Positions 56,309 through 63,497 of a stretch of 64,000 nucleotides of DNA are shown one piece after another. Where the stretch lies: assembly GCF_018139985.1 (NCBI RefSeq), contig NZ_JAGSOU010000001.1, positions 1 through 64,000 of the forward strand, written 5' to 3'. Both the position numbers and the translations under genes were made by a program. Under the pieces are notes generated by a model. The model worked only from the letters and a program-made list of their open reading frames with translations, did not search any database and was not told where the DNA came from. This DNA comes from Actibacterium sp. MT2.3-13A. Its GTDB lineage: Bacteria; Pseudomonadota; Alphaproteobacteria; Rhodobacterales; Rhodobacteraceae. Each line of letters opens with the position of its first letter. Position 1 is the first letter of the stretch.

Positions 56309-57412
56309 ATGCCGAATTTCGTATCCTGTTTGCGGGGCCTGACCCTTGCATTGCTGGCGGGCGGCGCGGTGCAGGCGGCGGAACCCGACTGCGCCCTGCC
56401 CGAGAGCGACCTGTTTACCAAGGTCGAGGACAAGGTGGTCGAGATCTTCACCATCGCGGTCAACCCGTTCCGGGTGGTCGGCCGGATCACCGCCCGCGGC
56501 GGCTCCGGCTATCTGCTCGACGGCGGCTATGTGGCGACGAATTACCATGTGGTGGCGGATGCCAACACCCTGGCCATCCTCGTCGACGACCGCGCCCATG
56601 ACGTTCAGATCGTCGGGGTCGATCCGACGCTGGATATCGCGGTGCTGCGCCCCTGGCCGCCGATCGGCGACGGTGGGGGCCTGCCCTTTGCCGAAGATGG
56701 CGCGGCCCGGATCGGGCAGAGGGCCTATGCCGTGGGCTTTCCGCTCGGCCTCGGCAAATCGCTCTCCGCCGGCATCGTGTCGGGCGAAAGCCGCGTCCTG
56801 CCGATGACCACGTCGAGCTGGCTGTCCCCCTATATCCAGACCGATGCGGCGATCAGCCAGGGCAATTCCGGCGGGCCGCTGGTGGACAGCTGCGGCCGGC
56901 TGATCGGAATGATCACCGCCGCCATCAGCCGCGAGGGGGCCGAGAACCTCGGCTTCGCCATCCCGGTCGGGGTGCTGCGCCCCGCGCTGACCGAACTGAT
57001 CGAGAAGGGCAAGGTCTCGCGGCCCTGGCACGGGCTTTACGGCCAGATCGCCACACCGCCGGTCCTGATGATGCTCGGCATCCCGCAGGAGGGCTGGGAG
57101 GCGAATACCGGCTTTCTCGTCGAGACGGTGGAACCGGGCAGCGCCGCCGACCGGGCCGGGCTGCGCGGCGGCAGCTGGCCGGTGATGTGGGGCGGCAACG
57201 AGATCCTGCTGGGCGGCGACATCATCCTTGAGGTCAACGGACAGCGCATCGTCACGCGCCGGCAGGCGCTGGACATCGTCCGCGATCTCAAGGTCGGCCA
57301 GCGCGTGGATATCGTCTACATGCGGGACGGCGCCCGCCGGGAGGCAACGGTCCTTCTGGAGGAAAGACCGCTGCTGCTGGAGGAACTCAGCATCTACCGC
57401 GAACACCGTTGA
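56309..57412 (+). CDS. Trypsin-like serine protease with PDZ domain (Do-like)
   Basis: 367 residues with a signal peptide ending AVQAAEP. The catalytic triad is visible: His80 (ATNYHVVAD), Asp109 (TLDIAVL) and Ser187 (QGNSGGPL). One PDZ domain follows (about 265-355, FLVETVEPGSAADRAGL). It is shorter than DegP and has a single PDZ, like DegS or small periplasmic trypsin-like proteases, but without a membrane anchor. Role in envelope proteolysis is inferred. GGAGGGGGAA precedes the ATG; an FNR-type box lies upstream. Confidence 0.87.
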   Translation: MPNFVSCLRGLTLALLAGGAVQAAEPDCALPESDLFTKVEDKVVEIFTIAVNPFRVVGRITARGGSGYLLDGGYVATNYHVVADANTLAILVDDRAHDVQIVGVDPTLDIAVLRPWPPIGDGGGLPFAEDGAARIGQRAYAVGFPLGLGKSLSAGIVSGESRVLPMTTSSWLSPYIQTDAAISQGNSGGPLVDSCGRLIGMITAAISREGAENLGFAIPVGVLRPALTELIEKGKVSRPWHGLYGQIATPPVLMMLGIPQEGWEANTGFLVETVEPGSAADRAGLRGGSWPVMWGGNEILLGGDIILEVNGQRIVTRRQALDIVRDLKVGQRVDIVYMRDGARREATVLLEERPLLLEELSIYREHR

Positions 57413-57500
57413 CCGGCGCCGCCCGCGCCGCGTCGCGGGCCCGCGACAAAGGCGCCGCCGCGACTTCGCCGGCAGGCGAAACAAGTTTGCCGAACACCGC

Positions 57501-57529
57501 TTGACATCATATTCCGAATTGACGATAGA
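57501..57529 (+). promoter_or_regulatory. Sigma-70-type promoter for tRNA-Pro
   Basis: TTGACA (57501-57506), 17-bp spacer, GATAGA (57524-57529), about 100 bp upstream of the tRNA. The rest of 57413-57629 shows no gene. Confidence 0.6.
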
Positions 57530-57629
57530 GGCCGCCGTAAGCCCGACAGCGTCGTCACCAGACGCCGAACGCATCCGAAGCCCCGACTTCGAAAAAAGAT
57601 GGTTCGGTTCGTCGAAGACGCCAAGGGTT

Positions 57630-57706
57630 CGGAGTGTAGCTCAGCCTGGTAGAGCACTGTCTTCGGGAGGCAGGGGTCGGAGGTTCGAATCCTCTCACTC
57701 CGACCA
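57630..57706 (+). tRNA. tRNA-Pro(CGG)
   Basis: A 77-nt cloverleaf: acceptor CGGAGTG/CACTCCG, D-stem GCTC/GAGC, anticodon loop TTCGGGA giving anticodon CGG (reads CCG), T-arm with TTCGAAT, and an encoded CCA end. The 3' part from 57660 is the integration target of the adjacent island. Confidence 0.97.
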
Positions 57707-57707
57707 T
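57660..57707 (+). repeat. attL: tRNA-Pro 3' end, left boundary of the island
   Basis: 48 bp identical, except for one base (57703 A versus 63399 G), to 63356-63403. It begins within the anticodon stem and runs to just past the CCA end. Confidence 0.9.
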
Positions 57708-57713
57708 AAAAAC

Positions 57714-57742
57714 AAGGCGCCCCAGGGCGCCTTTTTTGTTTT
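57714..57742 (+). terminator. Rho-independent terminator after tRNA-Pro
   Basis: AAGGCGCC/GGCGCCTT with a CCAG loop, then TTTTTTGTTTT. It lies just inside the island. Confidence 0.9.
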
Positions 57743-57745
57743 CAG

Positions 57746-57773
57746 GACAGTGCTCCGAGGTTCATCGAACCTG
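57746..57773. repeat. Left copy of a 28-bp island repeat with a palindrome
   Basis: 25 of 28 bases match 63236-63263. The core is AGGTTC-ATC-GAACCT, a perfect 6-bp inverted repeat; the right copy has the centre AAT. Lies between the tRNA terminator and the integrase stop codon. Confidence 0.65.
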
Positions 57774-57777
57774 AGCG

Positions 57778-58593
57778 CTAGCCGAACTCCAGCGCGCGGG
57801 CGGCTTTGCGGAGGTGCTCCGGGCTGTAGCGTGCATAGGTGGACGCCGTGATCCGCGAATCCGAATAACCGAGATACTGGGCGATCTCGTCCATCGAGAT
57901 ACCAGCCTCAGCCATATGAACCGCCGCCGTGTGCCGCAGCACGTGGGGTGACGCGTCGGGCAGGCCGGCCTCGACCGCGGCCGCCTTGAAGCCCTTCTTG
58001 ATGGATTTCACGGGGCCTCCTGCCCATTCCGCGACGTAGTCAGACAGCGCTGCCCTGCGCGCCTCCACGAGCGCAGCACGCAGGCTCTCGGTCATGGGGA
58101 CGATGGCCCGCCCCTTCCTCTGCCCCTCACCGGTGCGGAGGTTGATCTGACCGCGTTCGAAATCCACCCGTTCCCAGGTGAGCTCCAGCACGGCCGTCAC
58201 CCTGGCCGCCGTGGACAACATAAGCCGGATCGCCAGCTTGATATGCGGTGCACGCTTGACTGAGAGGATCCGCGTGATCTCCTCGCGCGTCAGATACCGC
58301 TCCTTGGGCGCCGGCTTGCTCGGACGCTCGATGAAGGGCGCCCGATCGATCAATCCGGTCTGCTCGACCCAATTCAAGAAGGTCCTTAGCTTGCCGAGCT
58401 GCGTCCAGATCGTGCCGTCCTGGATGCCCGCCTGCCTGCGGTCGGTGATGTAGGCCTTGCAGTCCCGGACGCTGATCTGGTCAGGACGGAAGGCCCCGAA
58501 CCAAGGGAGCACCGAGCGTCCCGTGTATTCCATGCTCTCGTGAACCGGGCGGCCCACGACGGTTTCGCTGTAGGCCTTCCAGATCGTCTCCAC
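57778..58593 (-). CDS. Tyrosine-type site-specific integrase
   Basis: 271 residues, GTG start. The N-terminal SAM-like core-binding domain is at about 1-90 (DGTIWTQLGKLRTFLNWVEQTGLI). The catalytic domain has Arg in STAARVTAVLELTWERV, HVLRHTAAVHM (His-x-x-Arg), and the nucleophile Tyr near STYARYSPEHL. The usual second His (LGHSD) is Tyr here (LGYSD), a tolerated variation. It starts 2 bp after the excisionase-like gene and is encoded beside attL, so it is the likely integrase of the island. Confidence 0.93.
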   Translation of the reverse strand: METIWKAYSETVVGRPVHESMEYTGRSVLPWFGAFRPDQISVRDCKAYITDRRQAGIQDGTIWTQLGKLRTFLNWVEQTGLIDRAPFIERPSKPAPKERYLTREEITRILSVKRAPHIKLAIRLMLSTAARVTAVLELTWERVDFERGQINLRTGEGQRKGRAIVPMTESLRAALVEARRAALSDYVAEWAGGPVKSIKKGFKAAAVEAGLPDASPHVLRHTAAVHMAEAGISMDEIAQYLGYSDSRITASTYARYSPEHLRKAARALEFG

Positions 58594-58595
58594 GG

Positions 58596-58913
58596 TCAGT
58601 TCATTCTTTGCGGATGTCTGGGCAAGGAGGACATCACGGACTTCGGCTTCGGCGCGTTCAAGAGTGTCCGCTTCAAGACGATACCGGCGTCTGCGTCTAT
58701 CTTTCTCATACCAGACAACGACGAAGCGACCATTGAGGCGGCCGATGCTGTATTCCTGCGCTGCTCATATTCCTCCACTTTGTGCGCCGGGATGCGAAAC
58801 TGGCGACCAACTCTGAAGCTTTCGAGCTGGCCGGACTTGCAGAGCTGGCGGACAGTCTCAGAGCTGCAACTCCAGCGCTCAGCAAGGGTCTTGGGGGTAT
58901 AGCGCGGTGACAA
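58596..58913 (-). CDS. Excisionase-like helix-turn-helix protein
   Basis: About 105 residues from a TTG start at 58913, which has AAAGGAG 8 nt upstream. The segment [47 protein letters not shown] is an excisionase/MerR-like DNA-binding domain. A basic tail follows. It probably directs excision or controls the integrase, with which it is nearly contiguous. Other in-frame starts (GTG 58922, ATG 59000) are possible; the longest frame begins in an IS3 remnant and is not meaningful. Confidence 0.75.
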   Translation of the reverse strand: MSPRYTPKTLAERWSCSSETVRQLCKSGQLESFRVGRQFRIPAHKVEEYEQRRNTASAASMVASSLSGMRKIDADAGIVLKRTLLNAPKPKSVMSSLPRHPQRMN

Positions 58914-59063
58914 ATCGAGCACTCCTTTCTGATCGCCTACTTGCGTTATAGCGACGAGCAGCTCGGATGCACTTGATGACCGATGGAAATTTTTAAGCAT
59001 CTGAAATACAACAAAAGAAAGACAGTATATGTGTTTTCCAGTCGTCCTTTGCACGTCGCAACC

Positions 59064-59245
59064 ACAGCCGATCTTCGATGAAATCGACATGATCGCCGAC
59101 CAGCGGCTCTCATGCTGCCCCTGATTGTCCAGAACCATGCGAACCGCACGTTCGCGAACTTCGGGAGAATATTTGTTCGTCGTCTTGTTCATGATGCTCC
59201 ATCCTACTCAGGAGTTGGAGCCTCCGGTAAACCCGGTGCGGTTCA
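59064..59245 (-). mobile_element. IS3-family remnant: inverted repeat and OrfA N-terminus
   Basis: Minus strand from 59245: TGAACCGCACCGGGTTTACC, a plausible IS3-type end, then an ATG at 59192 beginning [20 protein letters not shown], the N-terminus of an IS3-family OrfA. The homology stops near SKIGC (59064). The rest of the element is gone. It abuts the IS5 remnant exactly at 59245/59246. Confidence 0.75.
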
Positions 59246-59552
59246 CAACAGGCTTTCGACGAACCCGGTCGTCTGCCGCAGCGCCATGCCGAACAGCACT
59301 TTCATCGTCAGGCAGGTTTGGATCGCGGCGTCGCTGTAAGCCTGTCGGCGGCCACGCCTGCCGCACGGCTTCGGCGTCCAGCATATCTCGGGATCGAACC
59401 AGATAGCGAGGGAGCCCCGCTTCTTCAGCACCTCGTTGTCATCAGGCCAGTTCGTGGTCTTGTAACTCGGGGGTATCGGCCTGCTCATGGGGACCAGCTA
59501 TCATGCTGCATTCATGAGATGAATCCGCTCAGCGGATTTGTGCAACAAAGCC
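59246..59552 (-). mobile_element. IS5-family remnant: inverted repeat and transposase N-terminus
   Basis: Minus strand from 59552: GGCTTTGTTGCACAAATCCG, the IS5-type terminal repeat. A transposase N-terminus follows (ATG at 59488, MSRPIPPSYKTTNWPDDNEV, through LRQTTGFVESLL). It is cut off by the IS3 remnant, whose first three bases supply an in-frame TGA. It is related to the element at 62500-63194. Confidence 0.8.
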
Positions 59553-59607
59553 GATTGACGACGCAATGCAGTCCGCCACGACAGAACCGGCGCGCTGCGC
59601 GCATGCC

Positions 59608-61593
59608 TCAGACGATGAGAACATCGTCGACCAGGCTGACGGGATCGGTGATCCCCATCACCATCAGCACGTCGCCGCCACCGAAGTCGAACACCGTGTT
59701 GCCGCCCGTCACGGTGGCGAAATTAGTCACCACCTGGCGCGCCGTCAGGGCGCCGCTCCACAGGTTGTCGTTCAGCCGCAGCGTGTCCACATCATCGGTG
59801 AAGCCTACCACCCGATCACTCTCCGACCCCGCGGCAAAGACGAAGGTATCGGCCCCCGCGCCGCCGCCCAGCGTGTCGTCGCCCGCGCCGCCGCGCAGCA
59901 GGTCGTCGCCATTGCCGCCCCAGACCCCGTCATCGCCAGCCGCGCCGCCGATCTCGTCATCATCATTGCCGCCGTAGATCGAGTCGGCATCGTCGCCCCC
60001 CCACAGCGTGTCGTTGCCCCCGCCACCGCCGATCCTGTTGGTGCCCGACCCGCCAAAGGCAAGGTCATTGCCAAGGCCGGCCCAGACCTCATCATCGCCC
60101 AGCCCCGCGCCGATGCGGTCGGCGCCGTCGCCGCCATAGGCGGTGTCGTCGCCCGCCCCGGCCCAAGCCTCGTCCGCGCCCGCCCCCGCGCCCAGCGTGT
60201 CGGCGCCGTCCCCACCATAGAGCAGGTCATCGCCATCGCCGGCCCAGATCTGGTCATCGCCGCCGCCGCCGCCCAAGGTGTCGTCACGCCAGCCGCCGAC
60301 CAGGGTGTCATTGCCAAGGCCGGCCCAGATCTCGTCGCTGCCGCCCCCGCCGACCAGCCTGTCGTGCCCATCGCCGCCAAGCAGGGTGTCCTGGCCGTCA
60401 AGCCCGCTCAGGATGTCGTTGCCGGTGCGGCCCTGCAACAGGTTGTCCGCCGCATTGCCGGTCAGAAGGTCATCTCCCGAACCGCCGGTCGCGTTCTCGA
60501 TCTCCGTCCGCGCGGCAATGGTGTAACCGCCCCGGATGCCGTCCGCATAGGAGACATAACCGCCCCCTCCGACCTCTCCCAAAAGCCTCGCCGGGCGGAG
60601 GTCGATGGTCGCATCGGCCGCGCCCCCGTAGCGGATCGTGTCGATGCCGCCTGCATCCCAGATACACTCGAAGAACGTCCCGGCCCCGTTGGTCTCGGGT
60701 AAAAGGTAGACGTTATTGCCCGTGGCCCAACCGAGATTGGAGCCGTAACTCCGTTGCAGCACCGCGACATCAAGCGCCATCGGCGTGGCCTCGTAGCCGA
60801 AGTCGTTCACAAGGGTATAGATGCCATCATAGTACTCTCTGCCATACGGCCCGGCGGGCCAGCCCTCGGTCCAGCCCATCATCGTGTAGACACCTTGGTT
60901 GAGGTTACCTACGCCGTAGGAGCCGGTTGGCGCATCCACGCCCTGAAGGATGGTCGAGGCGCCGCCCTCGTCATGGGGATGGGCCAGCCCGAGGCCGTGG
61001 CCGAGCTCCTCCAGCAGGACCGCATAGATGAAACCGCCGCGCGCGAGCAGCGGGTTTCCGCTGTCGGCGTCCCTCGCCTGCAGGTAATCCGGGTCGAAGG
61101 CCATGAAACCCGAATGGACATCGCCGGGCGGCATCATGAAGGCGATGGCATCATATTCGTCGAGTTCGAAGCTGCCCAACCGGAACTCGGCCGCGTCTTC
61201 CGAGGTCGTCTCATGGAAACGGAGATTGGTGTATTGCTCGAATTGCTCGAGCGCCGAGAGAATCTGCCGTCTCTCGAATGCCGTGAAGCCCTGCGACGGC
61301 CCGAAATCGGTGACACCGTCGATGTAGCTGCCCGCGGGCGCGAAATAGACATCGATGACCGTGGTCGGCACCCTTGCGCCCCAATCGATCGTGCTTAGCG
61401 GATCGGACGAGGAGAGCGCTGCGATCGCCGCTTCCGTGTCGGACATGCCCTCGGCCGGCGCGTCGTCCGGACTCCCCCACGGCTCGGTGCGCCGTATCGA
61501 ATCGGGGCTGACGATGCGCCAATTGCCACCCGGCAGCATTTCGGTTGCGGAGAACGTCCTGTAGGCCGTGAAGGGGAACTCAAGTTCTGACAT
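59608..61593 (-). CDS. Serralysin-like M10 metallopeptidase homologue with RTX repeats, altered zinc motif
   Basis: 661 residues, no signal peptide. The metzincin-like domain (about 70-260) has EELGHGLGLAHPHD at 195-208. The canonical motif is HExxHxxGxxH; here the first His (residue 195) is Glu, while Glu196, His199 and His205 remain. A Met-turn-like YTMMGW is at 236-241. From about 400 to 595 there are a dozen or more calcium-binding GGxGxDxLx repeats, then a C-terminal segment (DTFVFAAGSESDRVVGF...) typical of type I secretion substrates. No type I exporter is in the window. The start at 61593 was preferred; an ATG at 61629 would add 12 residues and arises from a 23-bp duplication. Activity is uncertain. 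Confidence 0.88.
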   Translation of the reverse strand: MSELEFPFTAYRTFSATEMLPGGNWRIVSPDSIRRTEPWGSPDDAPAEGMSDTEAAIAALSSSDPLSTIDWGARVPTTVIDVYFAPAGSYIDGVTDFGPSQGFTAFERRQILSALEQFEQYTNLRFHETTSEDAAEFRLGSFELDEYDAIAFMMPPGDVHSGFMAFDPDYLQARDADSGNPLLARGGFIYAVLLEELGHGLGLAHPHDEGGASTILQGVDAPTGSYGVGNLNQGVYTMMGWTEGWPAGPYGREYYDGIYTLVNDFGYEATPMALDVAVLQRSYGSNLGWATGNNVYLLPETNGAGTFFECIWDAGGIDTIRYGGAADATIDLRPARLLGEVGGGGYVSYADGIRGGYTIAARTEIENATGGSGDDLLTGNAADNLLQGRTGNDILSGLDGQDTLLGGDGHDRLVGGGGSDEIWAGLGNDTLVGGWRDDTLGGGGGDDQIWAGDGDDLLYGGDGADTLGAGAGADEAWAGAGDDTAYGGDGADRIGAGLGDDEVWAGLGNDLAFGGSGTNRIGGGGGNDTLWGGDDADSIYGGNDDDEIGGAAGDDGVWGGNGDDLLRGGAGDDTLGGGAGADTFVFAAGSESDRVVGFTDDVDTLRLNDNLWSGALTARQVVTNFATVTGGNTVFDFGGGDVLMVMGITDPVSLVDDVLIV

Positions 61594-61606
61594 CTCGATC
61601 TCTATT

Positions 61607-61652
61607 GATTTTTTCGAAGCGCCGCCCATGATTTTTTCGAAGCGCCGCCCAG
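61607..61652. repeat. Tandem duplication of 23 bp at the protease 5' end
   Basis: Two consecutive copies with a 23-bp period (starting at 61607 and 61630) of GATTTTTTCGAAGCGCCGCC plus three bases. The copies differ only at the last base or two. The left copy supplies the alternative ATG at 61629. Confidence 0.75.
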
Positions 61653-61653
61653 T

Positions 61654-62121
61654 TTAATCCCGGTAGACCTTCTTTCCGCTGCCGATGCTGAAGGTGTGCC
61701 CCCTCTCCTTCGGCGCCGCGGCGCCGGTGCCCTTGCAGGCGGCCATGCCGCCGATCAGTTGACCCTCCGATTGGAGGCGTGTGAAGTAGCTCAGGTCCTG
61801 CACGATGATCTTGTCATCCATTCGGATCGCCACGTCGCGAATGGCCTTCTGACTCAGGCGATTCATCGAGTGGCCCTTGAGCGCGTAATTTCCGCAAACG
61901 TAGATCTCTCCCTGCGCCGTGATCAGCTTCCAGCGGACGATGATCCGGTCCGGGGTGCCGAGCCAGCTGATCGTGTAAAGCCCGGAATTCTCGTCCATGG
62001 TGATGCTGACCGGGCCGGTGGCGGCGTTGAGAACCGTGGCCCCGACGAGCGCAGCGACCTGTGCGGCGGCCCGCATGGTGACGCGGGTGGAGGCGGCAAA
62101 TTCTGACAGGATGTCCTTCAT
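61654..62121 (-). CDS. Hypothetical protein upstream of the M10 homologue
   Basis: 155 residues, not recognised. An N-terminal amphipathic/hydrophobic stretch (RAAAQVAALVGATVLNAATG, about 17-36) could be a weak signal or membrane segment. A beta-rich middle (SITMDENSGLYTISWLGTPDRIIVRWKL), two Cys (in YVCGNYAL and AACKGTG) and a basic end follow. It is 60 bp upstream of the protease gene on the same strand, so probably co-transcribed. An inhibitor or accessory protein is a guess from position only. Confidence 0.6.
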   Translation of the reverse strand: MKDILSEFAASTRVTMRAAAQVAALVGATVLNAATGPVSITMDENSGLYTISWLGTPDRIIVRWKLITAQGEIYVCGNYALKGHSMNRLSQKAIRDVAIRMDDKIIVQDLSYFTRLQSEGQLIGGMAACKGTGAAAPKERGHTFSIGSGKKVYRD

Positions 62122-62136
62122 CGGGTGCTCATCAGG

Positions 62137-62337
62137 TTACGGGATCCGCGAGGAAACGCCGCAGCGATAGCGCCACTCGCATTTTATTAGCGGTAGCAGA
62201 GATATCGCCTCCTCGAACTTGATCTCCATCAAACCGATTGAAATTGCAGGATTCTTTGGAGAGCCCCAGGACGAGCACATATAGAGTGCCCCTCCGGCGA
62301 CATGGATGATCCGGATCGCCCCGATCAGCCCCGCTTG
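62137..62337 (-). pseudogene. C-terminal remnant of an unidentified gene
   Basis: On the minus strand an open frame runs from the IS3 end to a stop at 62137, coding about 65 residues (for example GAIRIIHVAGGALYMCSSWG). No start or recognisable domain is present. The frame simply continues from the IS3 remnant. It looks like the end of a gene disrupted by that IS, but could be non-coding. Confidence 0.35.
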
Positions 62338-62499
62338 AGTGGTCCAATTTGATTGTTGGTGCATGATTGGCCGCGGTTCCATCGTGACGATGGGTTCCGG
62401 TGCCGGTGGGCGGTAGCCCAGAGCGCTGTGGGGTCGCTTCGTGTTGTAGTGTTTCCTCCATTGTTCGACTAGGATTTGCGCCTCGCGCAGGCTGTAGAA
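62338..62499 (-). mobile_element. IS3-family remnant: OrfB C-terminus and inverted repeat
   Basis: The minus-strand frame reads FYSLREAQILVEQWRKHYNT then KRPHSALGYRPPAPE, the C-terminus of an IS3-family OrfB (DDE integrase). It ends at a TGAGTGGTCCAATTTG-type terminus at 62338. Its 5' side is cut by the IS5-type element. The terminus differs from that of the 59064-59245 remnant, so it is a different IS. Confidence 0.78.
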
Positions 62500-63194
62500 G
62501 GGCTCTGTTGCACAAATTGGTGACGGGATTCACCTTGGGAATCCAGCGTGATAGCTGGAGGTCATGAGCAGACCGACACCCCCGACCTACAAGACCACGA
62601 ACTGGCCTGATGACAACGACGTGCTGAAGAAGCGGGGCTCCCTGGCTATCTGGTTCGATCCCGAGATGTGCTGGACGCTGGAGGTCCGGGCGGTCGAGAT
62701 CACCGGGAGCCACATCGGCGATGCGCCGGTACTGCCCGACCTGCTCAGCCAGATCCCGGCCGATCAGGAGATCGGCAGCGTCACGGCAGACGGCGCCTAT
62801 GATACGCGCAAGTGCCACAATGCCATCGCCGACCGCGGTGCCGCCGCCGTCATCCCGCCCCGCAAGAATGCCAAGCCATGGAAGACCGTCACTGCCGGCG
62901 CCGTGGCGCGCAACGAGGCCCTGCGGGCATCGAAATACCTGGGCCGTGCGCTCTGGCGACGATGGAGCGGCTATCACCGCCGAAGCCGCGTCGAGACGAA
63001 GATGCATTGCGTGAAACTACTCGGCCAGCGCCTTATGGCACGCGCCTTCGAGCGTCAGGTTGCAGATATCCAGGTCCGTTTCGCCGTCCTGAACGGCTAC
63101 ACCGCGCTCGGCATACCCGTGACTGAAGCTGTGGGATAAGTCCGTCCAGGGAAGGGGGTAGCCCGGCCATCAGACGATTTGTGCAACAGAGCCC
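62500..63194 (+). mobile_element. IS5-family element, internally deleted, with both ends
   Basis: Terminal inverted repeats GGGCTCTGTTGCACAAAT (62500-62517) and its complement (63177-63194) are perfect over 18 bp. The 695-bp element carries a shortened transposase (62564-63139). A complete relative would be about 1 kb. Confidence 0.85.
62564..63139 (+). pseudogene. IS5-family transposase with in-frame internal deletion
   Basis: 191 residues against about 310 for intact relatives. The N-terminus MSRPTPPTYKTTNWPDDNDV matches the remnant at 59246-59488. After WFDPEMCW it jumps to LEVRAVEITGSHIGDAP, losing the middle that includes the first catalytic Asp. The second Asp region (VTADGAYDTRKCHNAI) and the C-terminal Glu region remain. 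It is probably inactive alone but mobilisable in trans. Confidence 0.82.
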
Positions 63195-63235
63195 TTGAGC
63201 GTCCCGCTGACCGATCTCAAACTGCAAACTCTGTA

Positions 63236-63263
63236 GACAGTGCTCCTAGGTTCAATGAACCTG
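63236..63263. repeat. Right copy of the 28-bp island repeat with a palindrome
   Basis: AGGTTC-AAT-GAACCT core, 25 of 28 bases matching 57746-57773 in the same orientation. It lies 93 bp inside attR. The remaining 63195-63355 shows no gene. Confidence 0.65.
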
Positions 63264-63355
63264 TCGAACCTGAACTTGGTTGGCTTCCTTGGCCAAACCA
63301 TCCGAAAAACAGGGCTCCTTTGACCAGAAATCAATGACTTGGCCGCCTGCACCGA

Positions 63356-63403
63356 TCTTCGGGAGGCAGGGGTCGGAGGTTCGAATCCTCTCACTCCGGC
63401 CAT
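63356..63403 (+). repeat. attR: duplicated tRNA-Pro 3' end
   Basis: 47 of 48 bases match 57660-57707. Only the 3' part of the tRNA is present, with no acceptor 5' strand or D-arm, so it is an integration scar and not a gene. Confidence 0.9.
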
Positions 63404-63497
63404 TTTCTCACGCACGATCCGCCGTTCCTCCGCATAGCCGGGGCGTCGAAAGCGTCTTGGGCGCACCACGGCGCAAAAGCGCGCGCGGCCGCCGGGA

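Larger units (their letters stand above)
57660..63403. mobile_element. Integrated genomic island in tRNA-Pro(CGG)
   Basis: About 5.7 kb bounded by the 48-bp tRNA-derived direct repeats. A tyrosine integrase and an excisionase-like gene sit at the tRNA end. The interior holds at least four IS remnants and a two-gene cargo (M10 protease-like protein and a small unknown protein). The chromosome resumes at 63404 with ordinary coding. The layout is that of a small integrative element, now probably immobile because of IS damage. Confidence 0.88.

Noticed and set aside
58914-59192. N-terminal extension of the excisionase-like protein starting at 59192
   Set aside because: This extension begins as an IS3 OrfA N-terminus and then becomes junk sequence; it is a chance fusion of frames.
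59880-60460. Tandem DNA repeat array or CRISPR-like structure
   Set aside because: The periodicity is the RTX (GGxGxDxxx) coding repeats of the M10 protein; there are no conserved direct repeats with unique spacers. No CRISPR array was seen elsewhere in the window.
62132-63007. 291-codon minus-strand frame through the IS5-type element
   Set aside because: It runs antisense to the transposase remnant and through two IS boundaries; no family resemblance of its own.
63356-63403. A second tRNA-Pro gene
   Set aside because: Only the part from the anticodon stem to CCA is present; the 5' acceptor strand and D-arm are missing. It is the att duplication.
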